A stretch of DNA of 64,000 nt from Streptomyces sp. NBC_01723 (GCF_036246005.1 NZ_CP109171.1:1178001-1242000), one strand, 5' to 3'. Counted from the first letter of the stretch, positions 8,004 to 16,663 are shown. Numbers and translations: made by a program. The notes: generated from the sequence alone by a model not told the origin.

Positions 8004-9557
8004 ATGGCGTCTGTCGTCGGCGACCGGCTGCGTCTCGTGGTCAAGGTCCTGGGCAGCCTCGTTGCCGACGAGGTCGGACAGGCGACACGGCTGCGGAGGC
8101 GCACCCGACAGGACCTGCGGTCCCCGGCGGAGGCCACCGACGCCTCCGCCGGGTCCGAGCTGCGCCGTGCGAAGGCGGTGCGGCAGGCACTGGAGAGCCT
8201 GGGGCCGTTCTACGTGAAGCTCGGTCAGATCCTGTCCACGCGACCGGACATGGTGCCGCAGGCGATCCGCGAGGAGCTGCAGAACCTGCACGACCAGGTG
8301 GACATCCAGCCGTTCTCGGTGTTCGAGCCGGTGCTGGCGCACGACCTCGGGCCGGACTGGAAGCTGCGCTTCGACGACGTCGAGACCGTCGCCCCGCTCG
8401 GGGCCGCGTCCCTCGCCCAGGTGTACCGGGTGACCCTGCCCGGCGGGCGCCCGGCCGTGGTGAAGATCCAGCGGCCCGGCATCCGGGACGGCGTGCTGGC
8501 GGACATGGCCCTGATGCGCCGGGCGTCGAAGATCGTGGCCCGGGTGGCGCCCCGGTTCAACGAGGTCATCGACATCGAGGCGATGCTCGGCTCGGTCTTC
8601 GACGCCATGGAGCCCGAGCTGGACTTCAACGGCGAGGCCCGCAACATGGACGAGGCCCGCGAGCACGTCCGGCCCTTCCGCTCGCTGGAGGTGCCCCGGG
8701 TCCTGTACTCCAGCCCCCGGGTCCTGGTCCAGTCGCTGGCCGGCGGCAGGTCGGTACGGCACATCGACCGCGCCCACTTCACCGACGACGAACGCGTCGA
8801 GATCGGCAAGGACCTGCTGCGCTTCATGTACCACGGGTACTTCGTGCACCGCTTCTTCCACGCCGACCCGCACGCGGGCAACGTCTTCGCCGCCCCCGGC
8901 GGGCCCGCGACGCTGATCGACTGGGGCATGGTGGGCCGCCTGGACCGGCGCACCAGCCTGCAACTGCTGCCGCTGTTCATGACGTTGGCGCAGAACGACG
9001 GCGCGGGCCTGGCTCAGCACTGGGCGGAGATGGGCCGGATCACCCCGTGGGCCAACATGCCGGCGTTCGCCGCCGACATGGCGGCCTTCGTGCCCAAGGT
9101 CTCCCATCTGGCCCTGGAGGACATGAACTTCGGCGTCTCGCTCACCACCGTGCTGGCGAAGGCGACCAAGCGGGGCATCGGGTCACCGCCGTCCGTGTCG
9201 CTGCTGGGCAAGTCCTTCGCGAACCTGGACGGCTCGGTGCGCTGCCTGGCTCCGGAGATCACGCTGCCGGAGGTGTTCCAGGGCGAGGTGCCAAAGATCC
9301 TCTTCGCGCTGGGCCGCGAGTTCCTCGGCCGCAACCAGTTCGCCCGCAACTCCATGGAACTGCTGCTGGCCGCGGTCACCAGCCCCGACCAGGCCCGCGG
9401 AGTGCTGTCCGACATCGCCAACCGCCAGTTCGCGCTCAACATCCACGAGCCGCGTACCCCCGCCGCGATGGGGGGCCAGCGGCCTTCCCGCCCCTCCGGC
9501 GGACTGCTGGCCCTCGGCGCGCTGGCCGTGCTGCTCAGCCGCCGCCGGTCCTCCTGA
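8004..9557 (+). CDS. ABC1/UbiB (ADCK) family atypical kinase-like protein
   Basis: A 517-residue member of the ABC1/ADCK/UbiB family. The family-specific KxGQ motif is present as YVKLGQILSTR (K72), the Ala-rich loop as LGAASLAQVYR, the ATP-site Lys in PAVVKIQRPG, the catalytic loop as FHADPHAGN (from H286) and the metal-binding DWG at D306. A short hydrophobic segment followed by SRRRSS ends the protein, a possible membrane anchor. Family members support isoprenoid-quinone or lipid metabolism and are ATPases more than protein kinases. Streptomyces makes menaquinone, so a ubiquinone role is excluded; a lipid role next to the repeat protein is possible. AAGGAGG precedes the ATG; the repeat gene ends 54 bp upstream. 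Confidence 0.9.
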   Translation: MASVVGDRLRLVVKVLGSLVADEVGQATRLRRRTRQDLRSPAEATDASAGSELRRAKAVRQALESLGPFYVKLGQILSTRPDMVPQAIREELQNLHDQVDIQPFSVFEPVLAHDLGPDWKLRFDDVETVAPLGAASLAQVYRVTLPGGRPAVVKIQRPGIRDGVLADMALMRRASKIVARVAPRFNEVIDIEAMLGSVFDAMEPELDFNGEARNMDEAREHVRPFRSLEVPRVLYSSPRVLVQSLAGGRSVRHIDRAHFTDDERVEIGKDLLRFMYHGYFVHRFFHADPHAGNVFAAPGGPATLIDWGMVGRLDRRTSLQLLPLFMTLAQNDGAGLAQHWAEMGRITPWANMPAFAADMAAFVPKVSHLALEDMNFGVSLTTVLAKATKRGIGSPPSVSLLGKSFANLDGSVRCLAPEITLPEVFQGEVPKILFALGREFLGRNQFARNSMELLLAAVTSPDQARGVLSDIANRQFALNIHEPRTPAAMGGQRPSRPSGGLLALGALAVLLSRRRSS

Positions 9558-9604
9558 CCCCGCCCCGTCCGCCGTACCCGAACCCACCGACACGGAGGTT
9601 TCCC

Positions 9605-10483
9605 ATGCCGGACCCCGCACGGCCCCAGCCCCCGCCCGCGCCGGGCGCCGCCCTGCCGGACGGGCTCTCGCGGGTCGCCCTCTGGACGGCGTCGGCCCAC
9701 GCCCGGGAGTTCGGACGGTCCGCGCCGTACGTCCGCGACCCGTGGGCCGCCGACTTCGTCAGCGCGGCCGGCCTCACCGGCGGCCCCCCGGGCGACGGCC
9801 CGCTGCAACGGCTGCTGCCCGACTGGGCCGTGGTGCGCACCCACTTCTACGACGAGTTCCTGGTGGGCGCGGCCCGGGCCGGCTGCCGCCAGGTGGTGCT
9901 GCTCGGCGCCGGTCTGGACACCCGCGCGTTCCGCCTCGACTGGCCCACGGGGACACACGTCTTCGAGGTCGAGGATCCGGCGCTGCTGGCCTTCAAGGAG
10001 CACGTGCTGGACTGGGCAGCGCCGTCCTGCGGGCGCCGCAGCACCGTGGGGGCCGACCCGGCCGGACCGTCGTGGGGCGGGGAACTGCTCGCCGCGGGGC
10101 TGGATCCGCGGCGGCCCACCGCGTGGCTGTCCGAGACGTACCTGTACCACCTCCCGCCGCGCACGGTGGAGTCCGTCGTGCGCACGATGACGGAGCTGTC
10201 CGCGCCCGGCAGCGTCTTCGGCGCCGAGTGCGTGAACGCCGACGCCGCCTCGTCGTCGTTCGTGGCGCCGTTCCTGGACGCCCTGTCGGCGACCGGGATC
10301 TCCTGGCACTGGCAGCTCGCCGATCCGCGGGGCTGGTGGGCGCAGCAGGGCTGGGACGCCGAGGTCGCCGACCTGTTCACGCTGCCGTACGTGGTGCAGC
10401 GGCTGGCGCCCTACCTGCCACTGCTCACCGAGGCCGCGGCGAAGTGCGTGTTCCTGACGACGGGGACGCTGCACGAGCGCTGA
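9605..10483 (+). CDS. SAM-dependent methyltransferase, leucine-carboxyl-methyltransferase-like (DTRAF type)
   Basis: A 292-residue class I methyltransferase. VVLLGAGLDTRAFRL (about residues 98-112) is the SAM-binding signature of the PPM/LCM-like group found widely in actinomycetes; WLSETYLYHLPP follows as the post-motif typical of that group. Such enzymes methylate carboxylates or hydroxyls. The gene has GGAGG upstream, begins 48 bp after the ABC1 gene and ends at a strong two-way terminator that it shares with the opposite-strand operon. From memory, a methyltransferase forms the methyl ester of the azoxy compounds azodyrecins, so a tailoring role for the neighbouring N-N cluster is possible, but opposite orientation leaves this open. 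Confidence 0.85.
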   Translation: MPDPARPQPPPAPGAALPDGLSRVALWTASAHAREFGRSAPYVRDPWAADFVSAAGLTGGPPGDGPLQRLLPDWAVVRTHFYDEFLVGAARAGCRQVVLLGAGLDTRAFRLDWPTGTHVFEVEDPALLAFKEHVLDWAAPSCGRRSTVGADPAGPSWGGELLAAGLDPRRPTAWLSETYLYHLPPRTVESVVRTMTELSAPGSVFGAECVNADAASSSFVAPFLDALSATGISWHWQLADPRGWWAQQGWDAEVADLFTLPYVVQRLAPYLPLLTEAAAKCVFLTTGTLHER

Positions 10484-10496
10484 CCGGCGGGCGCAC

Positions 10497-10535
10497 GGCG
10501 AGGGCCCCGGGCACACGCCGCCCGGGGCCCTCGCC
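10497..10535. terminator. bidirectional hairpin terminator
   Basis: A perfect 15-bp stem runs from GGCGAGGGCCCCGGG (10497-10511) to its complement at 10521-10535, with a 9-nt loop. It lies between the convergent methyltransferase and acyltransferase genes and should end transcription from both sides. Confidence 0.85.
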
Positions 10536-10548
10536 CTGCCGCGTGCCG

Positions 10549-11790
10549 CTACGGCCGTTCCAGTTCCAGCAGCGCCGCGAGCCACAGGTCCGGGAGGGCG
10601 TCGGCACTCGTCAGGGCCTCGTCGTGGATCACCGCGAGGCAGGCGGTGTCGTGCTGGAGCGTCAGGGTGGTGAGGCAGCGGATGCCGGCGCCGAGCCCGG
10701 AGTAGACGACGGACCGGCGGGCGGGGTTGCCCTGGTGGACGAGGGCGCTGCCGAAGTCGACGCTGCTCACCGGACCGGCGACGGAACGGCCGTTGACCAT
10801 CCGGGTGCCGACCCGGGCGCCGATGCCTCGTGGGCCGGCCGTCAGCAGCAGCCGCAGGGCGTCGCGCTGCCGGCCGGTGCGCAGGGTGTCGGTGCGGGCG
10901 ACCACCCGGGTCAGGGCGTGGAGCGGGGACGGCGCGTCGCAGGGCAGCAGGACGCGGGCGACGACGAGCCGGTTGCCCGGCGCGTACTCCTCGCCCCGGG
11001 GCCGCACCGACATCGGGACCGCGACCGGCAGCGGGGGGTGGGCGGCGCCGGTGCTCTTCCGGTGCCAGGTGCCGATCGCGTGGGCGAGCGCGGCGAGGAA
11101 GATGTCGTTCACCGTGGCGCCGTGCGCGCGGCCGACGGCCCTCAGCCGGGCGACCGGGACGACGGCCTGGCACAGGGTGGTCCGACCGCTCACCGGTACG
11201 TCGAAGGCGGGCTTGTCGCTGGCGCGGAAGGAGGCCGCCATGTCGCCGAGGGCCCCGGCGAGTCCGGCGGGCGCCGGTGTGCGGGGGCGATACGCCGGCG
11301 GCCCGCCCGCGGGGTGGTCGTCGAGCAGGGCCCGGGCGGTGTGCGCGGCACCCACGCCGTCCTGCAAGGTGTGGTCGGTGCGGTAGCACAGGCTGTGTCC
11401 GCCGGTGGGGCCGTGCACCAGCCACACGTCCCAGGGCGGACGGCCGTCGCCGCCCATGGGCCGGGAGAGCATCAGCCGTCCGGCGCCCGCGCCGTCGTCG
11501 TCCCCGGGCAGCCAGGCCTCGTGCACGTGCCGTTCGACGTCGATCCCGTCGACCCGGGAGAAGGTGCGGCTCTGCCGCGCGATGCGGTAGCGCAGCGCCG
11601 GGATGCGGGCGGCCCGTTCGGCGACCCGGGCGCGGACCGAGTCCAGGGTGGGCGCCCGGCCGGAGAACCCGAACAGGAAGCCGGCCGGCAGCGGTCTGCC
11701 GCCCATGGCCAGGTGGTAGGCGACGTCGGCGGTGCCCATGGGCAGGGATGCCGGCAGGGCGTCGTGGGCGCGGGGACGGGGGTCGTGCAT
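10549..11790 (-). CDS. WS/DGAT-like (condensation-fold) acyltransferase
   Basis: A 413-residue protein of the wax ester synthase/diacylglycerol acyltransferase type. The HHxxxDG motif appears as DHTLQDG: the first His is Asp but the second, catalytic His and the DG are kept. Downstream NDIFLAALAHAI, PMSVRPR and GNRL fit the C-terminal half of the family (usual ND motif). Length is a little below the usual 450. It would join an acyl thioester to an alcohol or amine. It is the last gene of the nine-gene leftward operon, 53 bp after the oxidase gene. GAGAGG precedes ATG 11790. A role in esterifying the cluster product or making storage lipid are the options. Confidence 0.8.
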   Translation of the reverse strand: MHDPRPRAHDALPASLPMGTADVAYHLAMGGRPLPAGFLFGFSGRAPTLDSVRARVAERAARIPALRYRIARQSRTFSRVDGIDVERHVHEAWLPGDDDGAGAGRLMLSRPMGGDGRPPWDVWLVHGPTGGHSLCYRTDHTLQDGVGAAHTARALLDDHPAGGPPAYRPRTPAPAGLAGALGDMAASFRASDKPAFDVPVSGRTTLCQAVVPVARLRAVGRAHGATVNDIFLAALAHAIGTWHRKSTGAAHPPLPVAVPMSVRPRGEEYAPGNRLVVARVLLPCDAPSPLHALTRVVARTDTLRTGRQRDALRLLLTAGPRGIGARVGTRMVNGRSVAGPVSSVDFGSALVHQGNPARRSVVYSGLGAGIRCLTTLTLQHDTACLAVIHDEALTSADALPDLWLAALLELERP

Positions 11791-11842
11791 CGGGAACCTC
11801 TCGTTCGGTTGCGGGACATGGCTACCGCGCCGGACCGGCCCG

Positions 11843-13168
11843 TCAGCACGCGTACCGCGCGACACGCCCGAGCGTGTCCACGTACCCGCGCAGCACGAAC
11901 CGGCCGCCGGGCCCGCCCACGGGCAGACGGGGGGCCCGGGAGCGGTGCCACGGCAGCGGTTCGCCGGGGTCCGGCTCGCCCAGCAGGCCGGCGGCCACGT
12001 GCGCTCCGTGCGCCACGGACAGGGCGAGGCCGTGGCCGCAGCAGCCGCCGACGTACCAGACGTCGGGCAGGCCCTGGACCGGCCCGACCACCGGCAGGTC
12101 GTCGCCGGTCATGCCGATCCGGCCGGACCAGCGGTGGGTGACCCGGATCCGGGCGAGGCCGGGGTGCAGGGACCGCAGCCATCCCTCCAGCCGGGCCCAG
12201 GCGCGCTCACGGAGCGCCTGGAGCCGCGGAGCGCCGAGCCCGGCCGGGACGGTGGCGGTGCCGCCGCCCGCGACCAGTCCCCGGTCCGGCAGCAGCCGGA
12301 AGTACGGGGCCAGCGGCACGGCGTCGACGACGGCGTGGCCCGCGCGCCCGCCCAGCGCCTCGTACGCGGTGTGGCTCAGCGGCTCGGTGGCGACGGCGTA
12401 CACCTCCAGCGGCAGGACCGTGCCGACCGGCAGGTCCAGTGCCTGGGCGGCGGAGTTGACGGCGAGCACCGCCTGCCCGGCGTAGAGCCGGCCGTGCGGG
12501 AAGACCAGCTCCGGGCCGACCAGGTCGCCCGGGCGCACGGCCAGCAGCGGGCTGCGGCCGTAGAACCGCACCCCCTTCTCGGCGCAGGCTCGGGCGAGGG
12601 CGCAGGTCAGCGCGGCCGGGTCGAGCGTGGCGGCGGGCCGGTGCAGGAGCGCCGCCCGGTAGGGCACGCCGACGCGTTCGCGGATGCCGGCCGGGGTGAG
12701 GACCGGCATGTCCAGGCCGAGTTCGCGGGCGGCGCGGGCCTGGCGGGCGAGTGCCACCAGGCCCGCCGGGGAGCGTGTGGCGATGAGCTGGTCGCCGGGG
12801 CGCGGCGCACAGGGCACGTCCAGCCGCGCGCACAGGTCGAGGACGTCCCGCACCGCCCGCTCACCGGCGCGGTGCATGCGGCGCGCGGCGCGCGGGCCGA
12901 ACCGCTGCACGGCTCGGTCGAGGGCGGGTCCGGCGCGCGGGCCGAGCAGGCCGGTGCCCCGGCCGCTGGCCCCGGCGGCGGGCTGCGCGGCGTCCACCAC
13001 GGCGATGTCGAGGCCGGGCGCGCGCTCCGCGAGGTGGTAGGCGCAGGACAGTCCGGCCAGACCGGCCCCGACGACGGCCACGTCCGCGGTGACCACGCCG
13101 TGCAGCTGGGGGTGGGACGGCAGTTCCGCCGGGGCCCAGCGCGGCGTTCCGGCCGGCATCCCGGTCAT
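11843..13168 (-). CDS. FAD-dependent DAO-family oxidase
   Basis: A 441-residue flavoprotein of the D-amino-acid oxidase/GlpO superfamily. ADVAVVGAGLAGLS (about 28-41) is the Rossmann dinucleotide site, followed by VVDAAQPAAGASGRGTG, and the C-terminal GCCGHGLALS region closes the FAD site; RIGMTGDDLPVVGP is typical of gamma-glutamylputrescine-oxidase-like members. It would oxidise a C-N (or possibly N-N) bond with O2. Its ATG overlaps the stop of the flavin reductase gene (ATGA at 13165-13168), so it is translationally coupled to the operon. In the N-N pathway proposed here it is a candidate to oxidise the hydrazine; that is inference. Confidence 0.85.
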   Translation of the reverse strand: MTGMPAGTPRWAPAELPSHPQLHGVVTADVAVVGAGLAGLSCAYHLAERAPGLDIAVVDAAQPAAGASGRGTGLLGPRAGPALDRAVQRFGPRAARRMHRAGERAVRDVLDLCARLDVPCAPRPGDQLIATRSPAGLVALARQARAARELGLDMPVLTPAGIRERVGVPYRAALLHRPAATLDPAALTCALARACAEKGVRFYGRSPLLAVRPGDLVGPELVFPHGRLYAGQAVLAVNSAAQALDLPVGTVLPLEVYAVATEPLSHTAYEALGGRAGHAVVDAVPLAPYFRLLPDRGLVAGGGTATVPAGLGAPRLQALRERAWARLEGWLRSLHPGLARIRVTHRWSGRIGMTGDDLPVVGPVQGLPDVWYVGGCCGHGLALSVAHGAHVAAGLLGEPDPGEPLPWHRSRAPRLPVGGPGGRFVLRGYVDTLGRVARYAC

Positions 13169-13734
13169 CCGGCGGCGTCCGGGACCGGATCGGTCAGCGC
13201 GCCGAACCGGCGGTCGTGCCACAGCAGCGGGCGGCCGGCGCCCACGTGCACGGCGGCTACCCGGCCGACGACGAGGTGGTGGTCGCCGTAGCGGCGTACG
13301 TCCTCGGTGAGACACACCGACCAGGCGAGCGCCCCGGCCAGCACCGGGACGCCCAGGACCTGCCGGGTGTCGGTGCCGGCGAACCGCTCGGCCGCGGTGG
13401 TCGTCGGTGAGGCGAACCGGCCCGCCAGGTCCTGCTGTTCCTCGCGCAGCAGGTGCACGGCGAAGGCCCGGCGTGCGCGGACGGCGGCGAGGGTGCGGGA
13501 GCCGTCGCGCAGACAGGCCAGGAGCAGTGGCGGGCGGGCGGAGAGCGAGGTGACGGCGGAAACCGTCATGCCGAGCGGTCCGTCCTCGCCGCGGGCGGTC
13601 ACGACGGTCACTCCGGCGGCCAGCTTCGCGTACAGGCCGAGGCAGCGGACGGCGCCGGGTCCCGGCTCCTCGTGGAGGGGGTCCGCGGGCCGCTCGGCCG
13701 TCCGGTCAGCGACGAGCCGCAGCCGCGCGTTCAT
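13165..13734 (-). CDS. flavin reductase domain protein (VlmR/ActVB/HpaC-like)
   Basis: A 189-residue NAD(P)H:flavin oxidoreductase. GVTVVTARGEDGPLGMTVSA (about 42-60) is the flavin-binding start of the family, followed by SLSARPPLLLACL and the conserved GDHHLVVGRV near residue 160. Such proteins release reduced FMN or FAD for a partner monooxygenase. In valanimycin biosynthesis VlmR feeds the amine N-hydroxylase VlmH; the acyl-CoA-dehydrogenase-fold enzyme encoded at 16664 is the natural partner here. It might also serve the halogenase-like enzyme. The start overlaps the preceding SRPBCC gene by 29 bp and its stop overlaps the next ATG. Confidence 0.9.
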   Translation of the reverse strand: MNARLRLVADRTAERPADPLHEEPGPGAVRCLGLYAKLAAGVTVVTARGEDGPLGMTVSAVTSLSARPPLLLACLRDGSRTLAAVRARRAFAVHLLREEQQDLAGRFASPTTTAAERFAGTDTRQVLGVPVLAGALAWSVCLTEDVRRYGDHHLVVGRVAAVHVGAGRPLLWHDRRFGALTDPVPDAAG

Positions 13735-14173
13735 CGATCACCTCCGCGTCCGCCAGGCCCCGCAGCACCCGGGCGATGTTGGCCCGTACCGTCGACTCGG
13801 CCACCGGGTCGAGGATCTCGGCGAGGGACGGGATGCCCAGGTCGAAGGCGGCGGTGAAGACGACGAGCGTGCCGCCGTCCCGCGCCTCGCAGCGCCAGCT
13901 CCCCTCGAAGGTCTGGAAGTCGCCGCTGAGCTGTTCGAAGGTGAGGGAGTACGTCTCGGGCGAGTAGGTGTCGCGTTCCCGCCACCGCATGAGGCCGCCC
14001 CGGAACTCGACGGTCCAGTCGGAGACGGTGGAGCCGTCGGGCAGCGGCGGTTCCACCCGCACCTCGCGGAAGGTGGCGCTGTACTCGGGGTAGCGGGGGA
14101 AGTCGCTGATGCGGCGGTAGACCTCGGCGGGTGCCAGGCCGTCGGCGAGGGCGTGCAGGACCACGTGGCGCAT
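13706..14173 (-). CDS. SRPBCC/polyketide-cyclase-like protein
   Basis: A 155-residue protein starting with strand, helix and DFPRYPEYSATFREV, the pattern of the Coq10/polyketide cyclase branch of the SRPBCC superfamily; SLTFEQLSGDFQTFEGSWRCE and TLVVFTAAFDLGIP follow as central strands and a long helix ends the protein. These folds bind hydrophobic ligands in a deep pocket and may cyclise, dehydrate or simply carry them. The gene lies 42 bp after the aminotransferase gene in the same operon, so it may act on the alkyl-amine-derived intermediate. Confidence 0.8.
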   Translation of the reverse strand: MRHVVLHALADGLAPAEVYRRISDFPRYPEYSATFREVRVEPPLPDGSTVSDWTVEFRGGLMRWRERDTYSPETYSLTFEQLSGDFQTFEGSWRCEARDGGTLVVFTAAFDLGIPSLAEILDPVAESTVRANIARVLRGLADAEVIDERAAAARR

Positions 14174-14215
14174 GGGTGGGTCGGTTCCTTCCCGGAGGGT
14201 TCGCGGACGCGGGGG

Positions 14216-15484
14216 TCAGCCGGCCATGCGGCCGGCGGTGCGGTGCAGGGCCTCGGCGAGGGTGGTGCGGAACAGGTCGAGCGCACCGTCCTCGACCACG
14301 GCGGGCGGTGTCAGCCGCAGCACCCGGGTGGAGTTGAGGGAGTGGTTGACGAGCACGCCGCGGGCGATCAGCTCCAGCAGCATCTCGCCGACCGCCTGTT
14401 CCTCGGCGAACTCGATGCCGATCAGCAGCCCCCTGCCGCGCACCTCGCGGACCAGTCCGCCCTCGTAGGGCGCGCAGACGGCCCGCACGGCTTCGAGGAT
14501 GCGGGCGCCGAGCGCGGCCGCGCGGGCCACGGTGTTCTCGTCCTCCATCGCCCGTACGGTGGCCAGGGCGGCGGCGCAGGCGATCGGCGAGGCGCCGAAG
14601 GTGGAGGTGTGCAGGTAGGGGTCGCGGCTGAAGGGCGCGTACGCCTCCTCGGTGGCGGCCATCGCGGCGATCGGTACGACACCACCGCTGAGCCCCTTGC
14701 CGGCCAGCAGCACGTCGGGGCGCACGTCCTCGGCGTCGACGCCCCACCAGGTGCCGAGCCGCCCCATGCCGGTCTGGATCTCGTCGACGACCATCAGGGC
14801 GCCGTACGTCCGGCACAGCGCCCGCACCTGACGGAGGTAGCCGGGGCGGGGGATGCGGACACCGCCCTCGCCCTGGACGGGCTCCACGATGACGCAGGCC
14901 CGGTCGCGGCGGGCGGACAGCGCCTGTTCGAGGTCGGCGGGATCGTCGTAGTCGACCTCGGTGACGTCCGGCAGCAGGGGCCGGAACGGTGTCTGGTAGG
15001 TGGCGTTGGCGGTGACGCTGAGCGCGCCGAGGGTCTTGCCGTGGAAGCCCCGGCGGGTGGTGATCACCGAGGTGCGGCCCTGGGCGCGGGCCAGTTTCAG
15101 GGCGGCCTCGGTGGCCTCGGCACCGGAGTTGACGAAGTGGACGTAGTCGAGGCCGGGCGGGGTGTGGGCGGCGAGAGCCTGGGCGGCCCGGGCGGCGACC
15201 GGTTCGAGGAAGACGCGGCTGGCCAGCGGATGGGTGTCGATCTGCCGGTGCACCGCCTCGACGACGGCCGGGTGCCGGTGGCCGAGGAGGAACACGCCGT
15301 AGCCGCCGAAGTCCAGGAAGCGGCGGCCGTCGTCGGCGTGGATCCAGACTCCCTCGGAACGGACCTCGGCCATGCCGCCCATGACCCGGCCCATGACGGC
15401 GCGGCCGGTACCGATGTGCTTCAGGTAGAGGTCGACCACGTCGGTCGCGTCGGCGGGCGGGGCGGAGGGGGGTGACATCGTCAT
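14216..15484 (-). CDS. class III PLP-dependent aminotransferase
   Basis: A 422-residue fold-type I aminotransferase of the ornithine/putrescine class. Visible are the substrate-loop region GYGVFLLGHRHPAV, VNSGAEATEAALKLAR, GFHGKTLGALS, the Asp of VVDEIQTGMGR that holds the pyridine nitrogen, and the PLP lysine in LLAGKGLSGG. It should convert an aldehyde or ketone into an amine using an amino donor. Its ATG overlaps the stop of the reductase gene (ATGA at 15481-15484), with GGAGG upstream, which fits direct handling of the reductase's aldehyde to give an alkyl amine. Confidence 0.92.
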   Translation of the reverse strand: MTMSPPSAPPADATDVVDLYLKHIGTGRAVMGRVMGGMAEVRSEGVWIHADDGRRFLDFGGYGVFLLGHRHPAVVEAVHRQIDTHPLASRVFLEPVAARAAQALAAHTPPGLDYVHFVNSGAEATEAALKLARAQGRTSVITTRRGFHGKTLGALSVTANATYQTPFRPLLPDVTEVDYDDPADLEQALSARRDRACVIVEPVQGEGGVRIPRPGYLRQVRALCRTYGALMVVDEIQTGMGRLGTWWGVDAEDVRPDVLLAGKGLSGGVVPIAAMAATEEAYAPFSRDPYLHTSTFGASPIACAAALATVRAMEDENTVARAAALGARILEAVRAVCAPYEGGLVREVRGRGLLIGIEFAEEQAVGEMLLELIARGVLVNHSLNSTRVLRLTPPAVVEDGALDLFRTTLAEALHRTAGRMAG

Positions 15485-16602
15485 GACGCCACCTCCGCCG
15501 GGGCGGCCGTGGCGGCCCGGTGCCTGCTGAACAGGGCGGACCGGTCCTCGGCCCAGCTCTCCGCGTTGCGTACCAGCGCGGCCCGGATGCCGGCGCGGGT
15601 CAGACGGGTGCCGCAGTGCGGTTCGCCGAGGGAGGTGTCGAAGGGCAGTTCGCGCTGGAAGACCAGCAGCAGTTCCGCGTAGTGCTCCAGCCGGCGGCGG
15701 ACCGAGGCGGGCAGCGCGGTGCCCTCCAGCATGGGCAGCAGCAGCCGGTGCACCGCCTCGACGGGGATCAGCCGGGGGCGCTGGGGGCGGGGCAGGCCGT
15801 GGCGTACGGCGACGTCGGCGCAGACGTCGGCGAACTCCCGCAGTTCGATGGCCTCCCTGCCCGCCGTCAGCCAGTACTCGCCGCCGCCGACCCCGCCCCG
15901 GACCAGGCTGCCGACGGCCCGTGCGACGTAGTCCTGGGGCACCATGTCGATCCGGGCGTCGGGTGCTCCGGGGAGCACCGGCACCTGCCCGAGGACCATC
16001 GACCCGATCGTCTTGGTCAGACCCTGCTGGCCTGCGATCCGTCCGGTCGCGGAGTCGCCCATGACGACCGAGGGCCGCACGATGACGCCCGGCACGCCGG
16101 CCTCGCGGGTCATCTGCTCGGCCCGGCTCTTGGAGTCGAGGTAGGCGGCGGCGCCGGGGAAGCGCCTGCGGTCCTCGTCGGTGGGGGTGTTGGCCACGAA
16201 CGCGGTGCTCATGAGGTACAGCGGGGCGTCGGCGCGGGCCGCGAGGTCGAGCACGTTGTCGGCGCCGCGCACGTTGGTGCGCGTGATGTCCTCCGGCGGG
16301 GTGCGCCAGTTGGTCTCGGCGGCGGAGTGCAGCACCACGTCGACCTCGAGGGCCAGTTCGTGCCAGGCCCGGGGGCTCAGTCCGAGCCGGGGGGCGACGA
16401 GGTCGCCCTGGATTTCGCGCACCCGCGGGTCGCGCAGCGGTGTGGTGCGGCGCAGGCACAGCAGGTCGTAGTCGGGTGCCAGTTCGTCGATCAGGGCCCG
16501 CCCGAGCACTCCGGAGCCGCCGGTCAGCAGCAGGGTGGGGCGGTCGCGCGGTCCCGTACGGCCGGCGGGCAGGACGGTGAGACGCGGGTTGTCCGAGGGC
16601 AT
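15481..16602 (-). CDS. NAD(P)-dependent acyl-thioester reductase-like extended SDR
   Basis: A 373-residue extended short-chain dehydrogenase of the NAD-binding-4 (fatty acyl/thioester reductase) type. LLTGGSGVLGRALIDEL is the cofactor site, LHSAAETNW and TNVRGADNVL follow, STAFV gives the Ser and YLDSK the YxxxK of the catalytic triad. C-terminal thioester reductase domains of carboxylic acid and peptide reductases have this order. It would reduce an acyl-CoA or acyl-ACP to the aldehyde. It is stand-alone: no adenylation or carrier domain is attached. ATG 16602 with GGGAGAA is preferred over ATG 16632. Coupled to the aminotransferase gene. Confidence 0.85.
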   Translation of the reverse strand: MPSDNPRLTVLPAGRTGPRDRPTLLLTGGSGVLGRALIDELAPDYDLLCLRRTTPLRDPRVREIQGDLVAPRLGLSPRAWHELALEVDVVLHSAAETNWRTPPEDITRTNVRGADNVLDLAARADAPLYLMSTAFVANTPTDEDRRRFPGAAAYLDSKSRAEQMTREAGVPGVIVRPSVVMGDSATGRIAGQQGLTKTIGSMVLGQVPVLPGAPDARIDMVPQDYVARAVGSLVRGGVGGGEYWLTAGREAIELREFADVCADVAVRHGLPRPQRPRLIPVEAVHRLLLPMLEGTALPASVRRRLEHYAELLLVFQRELPFDTSLGEPHCGTRLTRAGIRAALVRNAESWAEDRSALFSRHRAATAAPAEVAS

Positions 16603-16663
16603 GAGTGTGTTCTCCCAACGGGTCTCGGCCACCGGTGGGCCGGTGGGGCGGGGTGGGTCGGGT

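Noticed and set aside
7101..9107. 668-codon minus-strand frame across the repeat protein and ABC1 genes
   Set aside because: Low-complexity Arg/Gly/Val translation and no motifs; the plus-strand ABC1 motifs are decisive.
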